Source: Glandiceps talaboti
Lineage: Eukaryota > Hemichordata > Enteropneusta > Spengelidae
Direction: 5' to 3'
DNA: 64,000 nucleotides
NCBI RefSeq assembly: GCF_964340395.1
Contig: NC_135550.1
Location: 15,078,408-15,142,407 of the forward strand
The translations under genes and the position numbers were made by a program. Below the pieces are notes generated by a model. It made no database searches, was not told the origin of the DNA, and was given only the letters and a program-made list of their open reading frames with translations. Below, one piece after another: positions 14,131-38,892 of the stretch (its first letter is position 1; each line of letters opens with the position of its first letter).

Positions 14131-14986
14131 GTTTAAATACATACAAAAAGGTAAAATTATGACAATTTACTTCTATCTCCCTGTTGATTTTCTTGCCAAC
14201 GTATCTTTGATTACTTTAAAAAAAATCAAATTCCAGAGAGAAGTGATGTCTGTGTGCAGCCTATAAGTTACAGCACATACATAATTATCGTCATTTTACG
14301 TATACACTTCATCAACTGTAACAGTTTCTGAAATATTGTAGCCAACGGGTATCTTGTCTTTGGGGTTAAAGTAATTAAAATAAAATAAAATGTAAAATGA
14401 AATAAAATCCCAACCTATTACCTACCCTATTTCCTGAAGTCATGTTATTGGAAAAACATGTTTTTAATTTTTTTTTTGTAGTACAATAGACATCGCTGGA
14501 AAGATAAACAACTCGGTTATCTTTTCTAGGGGTGTCTATTGTATATTTCTACGCTTTAGCAACCTTACATACCTCCTCAAGTTGATTTATTGCCAGGTCA
14601 AGTATATAGCAGGTCAAGATAGTATCTCTTGGGGATGTTACAGGTATCATGAGGACAATGTTTACTGGAATGTGAATGCTAAATATGAAACAATCAAGGA
14701 ATAAAAAGTTAACTCGGCTCCCACCTCGTTACATTGTAATCCCTGGATTGTTACTTAGTACACGTTTGCTGGTTGGTGATTGACGTTCATTGGGCCCGAT
14801 GATACAACAGTATTGTCATTTAATAAATTTGTTTGAGTACATACCATTACATGAGGGCAAAGACCGGTCTCAGACCGTGGGTTGATGGCAAGCAATATAT
14901 TACCATATGGATGAGATCGGATGGTGAGTATGCGTACTATTATTCGCGCGCTTTTAAATAAAGAGAATTATACTACTATTTGAAAG

Positions 14987-15005
14987 ATGGATGGATGGAT
15001 GGATG

Positions 15006-15103
<98 letters not shown>

Positions 15104-15108
15104 CTGAC

Positions 15109-15161
<53 letters not shown>

Positions 15162-15190
15162 AATTGATTGATTAATTGATTGATTGATTT
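14987..15190. repeat. (GATG)n/(GATT)n microsatellite, 200 bp
   Basis: Long (GATT)n with few interruptions, including a GACTGACT step and two TAAT steps. Confidence 0.98.
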
Positions 15191-15838
15191 TGCAAGGGAA
15201 ATGTTACAAGTAATGTAGTACATGGAGTACGTATGCATATAGGTTGTATCAGTCAAAACTAGTCGTCAAGCAAAACACTTGCTATTTGTGACAATGTAAT
15301 AACGTGGACTGTTAGCCCATGCCCAGGATAGTGAATGTCTATGCTAATCTTCAGATTAGAATTACATGTAAAATAGAAGAAGTAGTAATACTAGTATACT
15401 AAGGTGACGTATAACCAACTGTGAAAATAACATGAACATAAATAAATTTCGTCAATTTTACAACGCTTAACCCAACAAGTAGAGTTAGCGACCACTCAAA
15501 TTATACACACTGATTAAACTTTATCACGTGAAAAGCTAACCCTGGTGTTACTAGTATTAGGGTTAAAAAAAATTGATTAAAAATTAATGGGTTGACAATT
15601 TATGGCAACCTTTATGTCGAAGGCTAAATTATGCAATCATGGTATCACTGAGGGTCAGATACTCTTGACACAATATGACTCATGAAACATCGAAAGAGTC
15701 CCTACAATTCCCCCTTTTTCATTATTATTGTCGTAAATTAGGTCATGGAACTGTTTTTTTTTTTGCAAACGTTACGCTGAACCTTTCTAGGACATGGCTA
15801 CACCGAATATTTGTGGAAGAGTTATGGGTGACTGGACC

Positions 15839-15839
15839 T

Positions 15840-15909
<70 letters not shown>

Positions 15910-15920
15910 CGTCGTCGTCG
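15839..15920. repeat. (GTT)n, (GCCGTT)n, (GTC)n compound repeat
   Basis: A stepwise series of related units, suggesting point mutations spread by slippage. Confidence 0.95.
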
Positions 15921-16858
15921 GCAAGCGTCATCGACCTTGTTGTCGAGAGCTGTTGTTGCTGTTTGATGTACAATTATTTGCAGGTCTTGGTCCAAGATCT
16001 CCTTCAATAGTCACCCATGGGCTGTTCTGTGTGATTTGAGTATTCATGATAAGATCGCTTCAAGTCGACTCTACATGGCTGTCTAAACTTTGATCTATAC
16101 AGTCATCTCCACACTACATTGTATGATGCCAAAACCTGGTTCGTCACTTTGTGTGGTGGTGGTGGTACACAATGCTCACGATTGTATTACTTACTACCTC
16201 AAGAAGCGTAACATGGCAGTACAGTATTAGGATCCATGACTTGGTATGCCCGACCGTGGAAAGTACAAGCATTGTCTCAGACCTCTATAGTTAAGTGGTC
16301 AGATGTATTGTCATTCATACGCCTGAAAGCTATAGCAGACTACTAGGCTCAGTAACTCTGTGTTAACTTTGTATCTTTCGTTGCATGATCTGAAACAATA
16401 CTAAAGAGAAAAGTAAACGGTCAACCATGATCAATAATGTTTACCGTCGTAGTTTTCCCACGTACGTCAATTAAAAGTTTTGTACGCCGATATACCTATG
16501 TCTGTTTGATGTATATAAATCACTAGTATGGTCTAATATGGTCGATGATGGCAGTTTTGCTTGTTTGATTGATTTATGATTAATTTGTCATATTTCTGTG
16601 TTAATTTGTTACTACTGGTATCTATAGGTATATATGTATCAGTCTCGCAGGTCAGCGTATATTTTTCCTTTGACGCCCACGCTTTGCGATGCGTCTAGGG
16701 TGGTGTCGTAAAGAGGTATGTAGTTCTTACGACGATGTAAACGTATGTAAACGACTAGGTCCATAGGTTCGGATTACGATCTTGTGTTATCCTTAATCGA
16801 ATTTTTCAGATCTCTCTCGTTAGACCACCTTGGCACGTTGGCATTCAGACTAATGCAA

Positions 16859-16925
16859 TCCTCGTGGCTTCACTGATAAGATATAGCACTAGTGCGAGAA
16901 CCTGGGATCGAAACCCTGGCCTTTA
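16859..16925 (+). mobile_element. tRNA-like SINE head (RNA polymerase III A and B boxes)
   Basis: GTGGCTTCACTGATAAG (16864-16880) fits an A box. After about 24 bases, GGGATCGAAACCC (16904-16916) fits a B box/T-arm with flanking pairing bases CCT and TGG. The cloverleaf is incomplete, so this is a tRNA-derived repeat and not a working tRNA gene. Confidence 0.4.
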
Positions 16926-17221
16926 ACCAATGTGTGTACTAGATACACTGGAGTGTGTCGCGAGAGTGCAATAAAAAGTTCAAGTAACCTACTTCACGAT
17001 AATTGACCTACGAATGAATCATGATATCATAACACTACCACTGATGTAAACCTTCTCCTATAGAAAGCAAGAGTATTGGACATAGAACTCAAAATAGAAT
17101 TCGGCAACAGCTAAGAGTAGTACCATTCAAAAGGGCAGGGGGTTTTCTGCGAAAAAGTGAAATATGCAATATAGAGTTGATGGAACAGTTGTGCTGGGAG
17201 GGTTACGTTGCTCTCCCCCCC

Positions 17222-17338
<117 letters not shown>

Positions 17339-18291
17339 CCCGTCCTCTCGAAACGATAAAAGAGCATCTGTGTGTCCCAGTGTATATCTATATTACTGTT
17401 GGATCTTTGCCGGTCTCTTTTTTCTTTCAGTCCCTGTTTTTTTAATTTTTTTATAGATAGATCTGCCTCTGTCAGTCCATTTGTCTGTCCCCCCCCTCAT
17501 TCCCCTCAATCTAACTTTTACGTCGATGTGGATAAGGTGTCTACTATAAATATCAACATATTGACAATCACATCATTTGCAGTATCGCACTCTAATGAAT
17601 CACTAGATCTGTCAGATATTATTCCTCTGTCCTCATTACATTGAGTGGCGAAACCATCTCTCCCGTCCCGAAAATTCCCCCTCGCAAACGACCATTGTTC
17701 GATTTTGTCATGACTTCATTTTTTTGTTTGATGCTACGTGATTTGTGAACTAAATGTGAGCAACCACTGTACAACTATTATTGCCGTACTGGATTATACC
17801 AACTGTATGTAAGTCCTGACTGGCACTTCTTTTTTAGACTTTACCTCAAACTTCAGCGAAATATGTATACTACCAAGGTTGTTTCGTGGTGTGCATAATA
17901 TATTTCAAAGGCGAGACCAGACGAACCAGGGATTAAAAATGGAACTGTGCTCTGACAATAAGGTAATATGAAAATTAAAACATTTGCTATAGTTTGGTTT
18001 GGAAACAAGCAGATTTTTACGGCAGGGGGACCTGGAGAAAATATTTTGCGTTTAATTTGTTTTTCGCAGCCCCATCCTTCCCCTCATATAAAATTCCATG
18101 CCCCACTTCACCCCCGACTCGGAAAAGAACCCAAGAATGTTCGTACTTTCTTGAACGCTAGATAGAGATATCTGTAAAAATGTAAAATGTAAACATGAAA
18201 CCATTCACATAATTTCAAGCCATAAAGTACTTCAATATTGTCTTCAATACCTCACTTTTAATACTCTCCAGTATATATTTTGTCCTCTCAT

Positions 18292-18331
18292 AGAGAGAGA
18301 CAGACAGAGAGATACAGACAGAGACAGAGGC

Positions 18332-18396
<65 letters not shown>

Positions 18397-18397
18397 G
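18292..18397. repeat. (GA)/(GACA)n microsatellite
   Basis: Similar in composition to 1575-2103. A short (GACA)n follows at 18846-18867. Confidence 0.97.
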
Positions 18398-20560
18398 CGA
18401 CTAGACAGGAGAGACAGCAAGGGCGATTATAGCAACGCTATCATCTGCATATTAATTAAATATACGAAAATGAAGTGTAAATTATTTGAGCAATAATTCA
18501 AGAACAAAATTTCTAGCGCCCCCCATTTCAGATAATCAGAATGTTCACCCCCCCCCCCCCTCCGTAAATATCTGCTCGTTCCCAAAATGACACTAGACGA
18601 TTATAGTTAACTTATTTATAAAATATTTACCATTATACATTAATTGTCAATCCTCACAAGTAAATTGGGCAATTGGAAACATTATTGTTTTTTCACGTAC
18701 ATAATAATCAACGCTAAGAAGTTCACGTCTATATTTCCTCCATGATGCCCTGTCTTGAATGTTCCTGCTTGTCGACTGTCAACATCAATAATTTTCTTTC
18801 TTGGTTTGATTTCTTCGAGTATTAGATTTATGCTTAAAGTATTTCGACAGACAGACAGACAGACAGAAAAGACTTAGTCTATACTCAGATCACTGTGGTC
18901 CGAGGTCTATGCGACACGACATGAAACTAGTGATCTTGTGAAATTTCAACGGAATCAAATGTAATTAAAATTTTGCCTGCGACTGGGAAATTTTTAATGC
19001 ACTTCCGGCCAGGCCGCAACAATATGGACCAATTTTACCACTCATTTCATATTTACATTGAGACAACATTTTTTGTTTCGACATTTGGGCTTGAAAACAG
19101 CACCAACGTTTTATAATTGTTAAATCAGTTGTACACTTTAGTTTGGTAGCGTAAATGAAGGAAAGAGAAAATCAAAAGAGCGTGCCAGGCCACGTATTAA
19201 ACTTTAATAGGTGATAGGCCACCAATTTTGTGACGAAATACTATGTGTCAGTCAATAAACAATGCGGGCTATAGAGGGGAAAACCCTCTGACGGGAAAGG
19301 TGTGCCAAGCGGTATGTAGGTCTGTGCATATCAATGGATATATATTTTAATACGTTTTTTTTTTTTTCAAGTGGCAAAGTATGTAACTTTATGGTTTTTG
19401 GTGCAACCTGTCGTTTCATGATTTTTTTTTTTAACGAAATTAAATTTCTTTATAACTACTAAAACATATCAAATCATGTCTGGAGAATGTTAGAAGTCTC
19501 ACCCGGTCTTTGACATGAAAATGGAATTTTGGCGTGTTTTTTTTTGTCGCCACAAATTGGGAAAAAAAGCCACAATCTTAATTACTCAGACTCTACCATA
19601 CTGACGATGCCGGTTTGCTACTTACTAAGTTTAGTGTGTAGAATTTGTGTACTTTGTACTTCCAGACAACAATGGGGACACAGTTCCGAATTGTGTCCCT
19701 TCTATGATGAGAGAATGAGTTTGAGCATGTTCGGGGTTTCAAAAATGACCTCTAGGTCTGCTTTCATATACCCCCTCTCACAAACAGGTGGCAACTCGCC
19801 CAAGGCGAAACAGGGATGTTAATATTTCACGAGGCTAAACCCACTTTAACAATATTGGCTTCTTTTTTTTTAAATGAAAAAAAAAATCTTTTAAATTTCT
19901 GAATTTCATTTGATCTGTTATCGTACTATGTTCTCATACAGTGAACCGACTAGACAACGATTTAATGTTTACTTCGATAGCGGCTAGCAATTCTGATACG
20001 AAAAAAAAATGTATCGGAGCAACAACGGAACGCAAGTCTAGCGAAATTTCATAACAGTTACGTAAATCCATCGCGCACTAAATTCAACTTTCCGAAAAGG
20101 GATATTTATTGCCCGTGTTCGGAAACACAAAAATGACCATTTTTACATTGATGACAAATGAGACAGTTATATGTGTATCTAATACTGGGCTCACTAATAC
20201 CAAAATTGCATACAGGTCTAAGGTATTTGTCCCAGTTGTAGTCCTAAAACCTTATCAATATTTTACTGTATAATGAGACCAGGTTATACATTGACATATT
20301 TAACTACATTTATTATTTAATCAAACACCTATACTTAGGCTATAGACCTACCAAGTTGTAAGATGTAGCCGTAGAGGCATAGCATTCCGTATTTTAAGGT
20401 AGTATACGGCCGTAAAAGAAATATTTAGATTAAGATTTGTCCAGGGCTGAACGCTGAACTCTTTTAGTTCAGTTGGGAATAGGGTCTCTTCACAAAAGAA
20501 TGGAAAAAGTTCGTTTTATGGGTGAATGTTACAGTCTCGCTTATTTGGGTTATGTTAAAT

Positions 20561-20701
20561 ACAGATTCAATTGAGGGCGAATCCCATTTTATATTTCATT
20601 GCCCGCTCTGTCATGACTTGCAAATGCAATTCTGTCACATTTTGCTTAATTCCTGTCCAAATTTTGTAATTTTTAATGAGCCAGACAATGGAACTTTATA
20701 A
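20561..20701 (+). pseudogene. LINE (non-LTR retrotransposon) ORF2 C-terminal relic
   Basis: Encodes TDSIEGESHFIFHCPLCHDL and about 26 more residues to TAA. The pattern S-I-E-x-E-x-H-F-x-x-H-C-P-L is the Cys/His-containing tail found after the reverse transcriptase of many animal LINEs. The preceding sequence is frame-broken, so only a 5'-truncated, decayed copy remains. Confidence 0.5.
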
Positions 20702-21076
20702 TGAGCAAAGAGCAACGAGTAAATTTATTCAACAAGAATACACTTTAGTTGATATTATACATTTTTTTATTGATAATTTTTAAAACTCAGTTTTATTCAT
20801 ATGTTACTATAATCTCTCCTGGGTAATCACTCCTATATTATTAGAGTGGATACAGCTATTGTTTACATCATTAACCTAATGTAGAACAGACGCATTGGGA
20901 GCAACGACTGTGTTCAATCTGTATGTGTTTATCCATGGGTGATCTAATACGTCCATGGTTTATCTGAACATAACACCTTGTGGTCAGTCTCATCGAACTT
21001 GATACGCCGTCTATTATAAACTCTATGCTCATGGTGAAACCACTGTAGCAAATGATAACGTCATCTACCCACAATC

Positions 21077-21229
21077 CAATCTGATTAATATACGATGTGG
21101 TAAAAGCGGCTAGATGTCTTTATTTACGTCTATATGTCCATCAAAAAAAACGTCACAAAACGATGGAAATACTGGTAAATAAAGGCATCTGTCGCTTTCA
21201 CCACATCACATCAGATTTCAATCAGATTG
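21077..21229. mobile_element. 153-bp relative of the 57501-58520 inverted-repeat element
   Basis: Begins CAATCTGATTAATATACGAT and ends with the imperfect complement ATTTCAATCAGATTG. The terminal CAATCTGATT is shared with the larger element, so this is probably an internally deleted or related MITE. Confidence 0.45.
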
Positions 21230-23346
21230 TTCACAACCGTTCTCAGCTCACCTGTAAGTTCAAACAAGGGAATTCGTTGCTCAAACATTACAATTCAGTA
21301 TTTAGTATTCATGACAACTTCGTACTGACCGTACCTTGACTAAATAATGTCAACAGTCAAATGCCCATGGGGTGTTAAAATCCTGTTAAATATTTCAAGT
21401 TAAACTTAACGATCGTACAATTTGCTACAAAAGTTTTGACTCGTACAAAGGAGTTGGCCGATACTATCCAATTAATCAAAGCGATAATTAAAGCGTTCAA
21501 TGAAATATGTCCATGGTTATATGAGTATTTGTGATGTTTTGATCAACAAGTTCGTTAATTGGTTTATCGTTAGATGATAATAGTTATAAGGAGAATACTC
21601 GGGTCATTGACAGACTATTGATAATATCGGGGAGGGGGGGGGTAACAGTAGCAGTTGCCAATATTCAAATCAAACGTCACCGTGTAAATTAAAAACAATG
21701 TGAGTACAAAATTTATTGAATATAATTTACAGCACGTTGCAGGTTGCTGTTCACTGACTCTCTTTGATACAACAAATCAGAAACCAACAGAAACTGCACA
21801 TGCTACACTTTAAGATAGCAATACAATGTATTACAATTTCTTGGTACAGTGAATATAATACACCACCACGCTGCAACAATACACACACACACACACTCGG
21901 GAGCCATTGCTTATATGTCTGTGTTTGATGTCTGCATGGTGACACGTTAGTTAATTTCATTTTAAAGACAAAATGTCGCAAGAAACTGTCATTAATGACT
22001 ATTCATCTTGCTTATCTTATAAGGTGTAGACTGTGTTGTTTCTTATTTGTTTCTGTGTCGGGTTGTATCAAACAGAGCCAGTCCGTGAACAGCTGCAGTA
22101 GCCTGCAACGTGATGTCCACACTATATGCTGTTGTTCGGCCATTTTTTTTTACAAATTTGTCACACAGTTTGATTTTGAATGAATCCGGTATGTTATAAT
22201 AATCGACTGTGTTATCTTTAATTTACTTAAAAACCTTAATTCACCAAAAACACAAAGATAAATAAGAATAAATTATTGTTTACACAAATAATTACAGACA
22301 GTAATTCTGGTGAGGACTGTGGATATGCTAGTAGTCCACTTCGAACTAAGCTAGTCCATGGTCCTTGCAATATTATACTAGAAAAATATACTAATTGCAC
22401 GGCGTACAAAATGAATATATTAATGAGTAAAGTCAATCTACACATCTACAGTGTACGTGTACTTTGTCCAACCAAAACAATACTAGACAATGGATACTGA
22501 GAACAATACAAAATATACAAAGTTAACAAAAGAAAACGGAACAAAACGGACATTTACACAAATCTGATACAAAACACGGGGAAATGAAAAATAATTGAAG
22601 GAAAAGGCGTATTTTCCTTGCCACTGGAGACCATCAATGAACGGCTAAATCATACTACCTGTATGTGTATATGATAAATTAATTACTATAATTCTACCCA
22701 GACACATTATAACTAATAAACCAGGCTCAGCCAGACTGGAAATATAAAAACACAAGCTTGTAAAAGTTCTCGTTATAGTGTAAATCTGGCCAAAGAATGT
22801 AATTTAGATAGTGTTTTGAAGAGACAATTATAATCTAAGGAATTTCCTGGTAGATTATTTCCTGCTAGCATGCTACCGTTTAGTTTTGACCCCTGATAAC
22901 TGCGCGTCATAGACACCGTGTTACTCAGTACTTCTTGGTATATACCTGTAGTGAATTCTTAGTACAGACGATCTATTGTTATCGAAGGAACAGGTTTCGA
23001 TTCGTGGTTTAGCGAACCTAATTCGTTGGTTTCAATCTTACAAACGTTTACGTACCGTACCCACCCGAGATCTTTCAAGCGTTTTCATGTTTAGAACAGT
23101 TGTTACAGTATTATTAACTGTACTTCGACAGTTTAGTTGTTTTCCTGTGACAATCAATACGCCAACTTTTTGAACTAAAATGTGACGTGTTGGTTGTTAT
23201 AGCCGGGGCTACACAACACAGTATATATCTGAGTCCAACACAGGCTTGATAAAATAACTATATAAAAGAGAGACCGACATGTGAAAGGATTCTTCAAAGA
23301 GTAAATGAACTCCCATGGGGATGCTTATGTTCTGGGGCTGTCGTCT

Positions 23347-23353
23347 GTCTCAG

Positions 23354-23396
<43 letters not shown>

Positions 23397-23398
23397 TC
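23347..23398. repeat. (CTGT)n microsatellite
   Basis: About 12 units, then degenerate TTCGTGTG steps to about 23440. Confidence 0.97.
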
Positions 23399-24688
23399 GT
23401 GTGTTTGTCTGTTCGTGTGTTTGTTTGTCTCTGCGTGTCTGTGTCTTTATATTCTCCAGAACCATTGGTTCGAATGAATATTATGTGGTTTATGTCAGTG
23501 TTTGAGAGAATTCCGTGCTTATCAGGCACCCTAAGTTGCAAATAATTGATATGTTTGGATTTCGTGGAGATAATTAATGCTAGTATTTTCCAGGTGTACA
23601 TTATTATATATAGCAATTTCTCAGTGAACAAAGTCTAATATTAATGTGTATGTGATTAGCATTTTCTCAATACCACCATTATCTCAGGAACCCTTAGTTC
23701 AAATTTAAATTTGGTACGCATAGTATATGTTGCTAGGTCTAGATAGTATGATTTTAAAAAAAAATAAATCCACCTAAGGAATTGACTAAATGAAAGAGTA
23801 ACTGATATGATTGTATATTTGTATATGGGCGAAAGAATAAGTTAATTTTATTTTGTTATAGATATATATAATTCATGCCAGTAAGTCAATACATTATCTA
23901 TGCTGTTGTCATCAAGAGCATTACAGTGCCTGTATCTGTTGTTTCTACCTTACAAGTCGATTAGGTTATATATATATGGTTTATTCGGTACTTTGGCCAC
24001 TGCCCTTAGGTACAAATGTACAAAGATATACAGTAAATGGACACTGAACATGACAAAACAAAAAATAATCAATGTGGTAGTAATAGCTGTGACGGACATG
24101 GTATACTATTCATTATCGACTCGGATTTTGAATGCCGAGTGTAAAAAGGGTGCAATATTTCTCTAAGTCTGAATATTGGTGGTTTTCAGAAGTCTTGTAT
24201 TCTTGTAAACTTATCAAAGTGGATTGTTACCGTAATACAATGGAATGATTTTGTGCCTAATATCTTAATAAAGTGGGCAACAGAGTAAAACGTGAAATTC
24301 ATCTTCAACTGATGTTTTACAAAAAAAATACAAAATCTTCTCTCTCTCTCTTTGGATGTTATTAATTGCGTCTACCTGATTCAATCTGCAAGTTAGGTAG
24401 AAAGTATAGACGGATTAGACAGAAACAATAGACGGACTGATAGATAGAGGCACTGGTGCATAGGTATTTGAGCACCATACCCAGAATTCCCTACCCCAGT
24501 GTACAGAGGACGGTGCATTGCTAATTTTGAATAATTTTATATCTATACAAGTCACATTTAGAGGAGTGAAAGTGACTTTTCGTGACTCACTGGCAGTTAG
24601 GACAAAATTGAATTTGTTCCCCTTCAAAGGCGTGCCACCATTATAATGTATCTATGTTTAAGTAGTACAGTGAATACAATAACTAACT

Positions 24689-24791
24689 ATGTATGTATGT
24701 ATGTATGTATGTATGTATGTATGTATGTATGTATGTATGTATGTATGTATGTATGTATGTATGTATGTATGTATGTATGTATGTATGTATG
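24689..24791. repeat. (TATG)n microsatellite, about 100 bp
   Basis: Perfect tetranucleotide. Confidence 0.98.
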
Positions 24792-25564
24792 CTCCCCAGC
24801 TCTAATTCAATTCTAAAAGTGTACAATCAGTCATGTCCGTTCACCTTTTGTCAATACTCACCCACGACAGTATCAAGGTATCTATATCTGCATGCTACAT
24901 CCGTATATACATCAATATCCGTGTACATATGTTGTGTAGGAGATGACGGTCTGGTAATTCTCCGACTGGGGATGGTCGATTGTTATGTACTAAACAGAAA
25001 CCTTTCTCCAATACATAAATTGAGAGTAACTGAACAACGATAACTGTTATTTGTAATTTTCCATACTGTCCTTTCACATTCTTAGGCTACATGATCCATC
25101 AGACTTTCTACCCTCTTTATTTTGATTGAATGTAAAGTAATGTTGTAACAGGGGTCACAATCTGTTCTTCAAAAGATGGTACCGATAGTCGACCCGGACA
25201 TACGGGTTTATTTGTGTTACAAGCAGGCGAACAGAGAGAATGGCCGATCAAAGGACAATACACATATGTCACACACTGTGTCTGTACTGTATAGTTTCTG
25301 TATTTTTGAATATGTACCTGTCTCTGAGTCTGTCGCTCTGTTTATACCGTATATAAATCATTTCTTTGTCTCGATCTCTATGCTCGTATCGTAGGCTCTC
25401 TGTCTGTGTGTCTCTCTATCTCCCTGTCTAGCCGTCTGTCTGTCCGCCACCATCGCTTCTGTTTCTCGCTCTTTTTCTGTCTGTGCCTGCCTGCCTGTCT
25501 GTTTGTCTTTTCTTTATGTCTGTCTATATCTGTCTCAGTTTTGTCTATCCATCTGACTCGCCCA

Positions 25565-25724
<160 letters not shown>

Positions 25725-26713
25725 AAATAATCATCCCAAAACCACTAACGTAATACCATTTAAGATTGTTTTATTTTCTCTGATATGTTTAGAGTATGAA
25801 CTTACAAAAGTCTCAAATCCCGTTATATATAATAAGTTGAAACACATCGCATCATTTTTCTCTCGCTCCAAATCTTAAGTAGGAAAGCTGCATCTACAAT
25901 TGTAAGTACGCCATAGCGATAAATTCATCGGATACAAACTATATAAGTCACATGGTCTAAAATGAACATCCGATCACTTCAATTCAACAGAAACAACTTA
26001 TTATGGTGGGGATTAACTAAGTTTAATAGTACCCGCCCAATACACATACATCTTAAACATTCAAATTCCTTATATATAATAAAATACACAAATATCTCTC
26101 TCTCTCTAATCTAAAAAAAGTAACTTCTTGACAAAATATAAACATTTTTTCTGGATTAAATAATTAATTGACCGGCAATTATTACAGGCTTTCAAAGTAT
26201 ACTAGAAAGCAAAGTATTGTATTTCATACATTAAAATGCTCAAGATTAAAGATATAGAAGTATTTCATACAGCCTTTGGAGCCCTGCTCTTAACTTGACC
26301 ATAAACCACAATTCAGATATTAATTATAAAAATTGACTCAATTTCTGATAAATATAGGCAACCAGTACCTGACTGTACTCGCAAAAAAAAAAACCACGAC
26401 AAAAAAATTCGGCTCAAAAGGTAACCTAGTAAAATGTACTCAATGGTATATATATTAAGGGATTTAACAAGCATGTCTCAAATCTTCAATAAACTTGAAT
26501 AAAATACAAGACTGTGAAGAAAGTCGTCAAAACAATAAGATTTTATAAACAACTAAAATCCACCATTGGAAGAAAGAGATGTAGAAGTGCTCCCTATTGA
26601 ATAGAGGATTGAGTCTGATATTCGATATGGTGGTATGAAAAGGCAGTGGCAGAAGCGGATAAAATGACCAAAACCCAGCATGGCCGTCAACCCTGAGCCA
26701 AGTTGTCAATCAG

Positions 26714-26859
<146 letters not shown>

Positions 26860-28392
26860 ACGTGTATTGAAATACACAGCAGCCTGTCAGTGTAAACACG
26901 TATAAAATGTGTAATCTGAGTAATAGAGTGACGTTAAGTTTATGTTCACCTTATTTTTTTTTTCATTTTATATAAGTTTTTTTTTACACAAATTTGTAAA
27001 ATTATGTACTAGTATTTGATTATTTAGATAGTATCTATTGAAGCACAATTCTGAAAACTACATGGTATCAAATTATTTAATTCGTAGTCATTAACAAGAA
27101 TATTGATTTTTTGAACGCTTCAAACTTGCAGCAAAGGAGTTGAAAAGGTCGAATACCATGTTTTAGTCCACAACATGGTGTAACATGTAGACGACGTGTT
27201 CCTTGACTACAATTAGTTCTCTCTGACGTTAGCAAACATCTGTTCGCAATTCAAAGTACCTTTTAAAATGATAAACAACGAACATTTTTATTTGTAAGCA
27301 TTTAAAGAAGAGTAAATGTTGGAAATTCTATAAGAAATATGTTTATGAAAAAGATCGTTCCGTGAGTTGATCCCCAGATGCGGAATGAAGAGACGAAAGG
27401 TCTGCTGGACACTTCTGTTTACTTCTACGAGAGTGCGAAGATACCGCAGTAGGAAACTATTTTGTAGCCCCGAAGTAGACATTTGACAACTATATCAATA
27501 CTAATATTGGTTGGATGACTAGTTCTTTCTTGTTTAACATGACAATATGCCATACACGTTGCAAGTCGTAGACTTATTTCGTACACACAAACTCACAGAC
27601 AGGGATTTCCACATCCTGTAAACAGATAGAAGGGAGATATAAAAAACATTAGTATTGGGAAACGACTCTCAGGCGATTAAAAATAGGGGGAAACACGATC
27701 ACTACACTCGATGGAGATCGGTCGGAATTCCAAACCAAAATTTGAAAATTTGTGGCAGGCAAGCTGACAGATTGGAGGGTGTGATTGGGACACTTCAAGC
27801 GGAGGTCATTCCATCACATAAACGGGGGATTTCCAGCTACTTGCCAAGAGTCGTTGTGGTAGTTGCCTTCTTAAGCTTTAAACGCCTTCCCTAGGTGAAT
27901 ATGTTGCCCGAATCGCCAACTGAAGAGAGTCCGACATGAATCGCAGTTTTACTGAGATTGGGAAGTCGTCAATGTGGAAAATGGAAACGTTGTGAACATG
28001 TATTAGCGAAATAAAGAGGTTTTTGTTCGGCTCTTTGGCGTGGTCAACCCTGAACAAAAAACTAACTTAAAGTGTACCCGTAACTGCGCCGTATATAAAT
28101 TGTCTAATGTGGGGGAGTATAACCAATTATTACACATTAAGAAAAAACAAGTTATCATTGGATGGTGTTGAGAGAAAACGATTTGCAAGCAAGTTATATC
28201 GCGTGTAAAATTCTAGTAAATAAATCAATAAGTTAGATCGGCTGCAATACAACCAATAGACTTGCGTCAGTCTCTTTGCTATTTGTGTTCTTGTTTTCGT
28301 TTTTTTTTTGTTATCTGAAGTCCAGGAACAACGATTTAGGCATATTCAGAGTTTCTAGTTGAAAAAAAGCACATCGATGCCAATACTTACAT

Positions 28393-38651
<10,259 letters not shown>

Positions 38652-38832
38652 CGCAGCTACCAGCGCTGGATTTGTCAAATGTGTCGTACGATGTTTTCGC
38701 TCAGACTGTCTACATACAACTGACTGCCTAGAACGCAACAAAACTAGAAAAAGAAGTCGACTGGGCTAGGGAGGGAAAAACCCGTGGTTTACAACGAGAC
38801 GACATCTATTAGCAAGTCAGTGTATAGTATAA

Positions 38833-38842
38833 CCATATATGG
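38833..38842. promoter_or_regulatory. CArG box (SRF site) CCATATATGG
   Basis: Exact CC(A/T)6GG palindrome 41 bases from the CRE on the promoter side of exon 1. Confidence 0.6.
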
Positions 38843-38882
38843 GCATACCACGTCACTGCGCAGCCTTAACGCTGATTTGGTT

Positions 38883-38890
38883 TGACGTCA
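38883..38890. promoter_or_regulatory. CRE palindrome TGACGTCA
   Basis: Exact CREB/ATF consensus palindrome, 232 bases upstream of the predicted start codon at 38651. Confidence 0.65.
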
Positions 38891-38892
38891 TA

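Larger units (their letters stand above)
12291..14986. other. Gene-free stretch
   Basis: Holds only the 13500 repeat, a possible family A fragment at 14060 and a poly-C/CA tract at about 13073. No exon recognised. Confidence 0.45.
38820..38892 (-). promoter_or_regulatory. Predicted immediate-early-type promoter of the NPAS4-like gene
   Basis: Reading toward the gene: a perfect CRE TGACGTCA (38890-38883), a CRE-like TGACGTG (38855-38849), a perfect CArG/serum response box CCATATATGG (38842-38833), and a weak TATA-like TATACTATA (38830-38822). The start codon lies 171 bases further on. CREB and SRF sites are known drivers of vertebrate immediate-early genes. That these are bound here is inference. 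Confidence 0.6.

Noticed and set aside
16859-16935. Functional tRNA gene
   Set aside because: A and B boxes are present, but acceptor and anticodon stems do not pair; better explained as a tRNA-derived SINE head.
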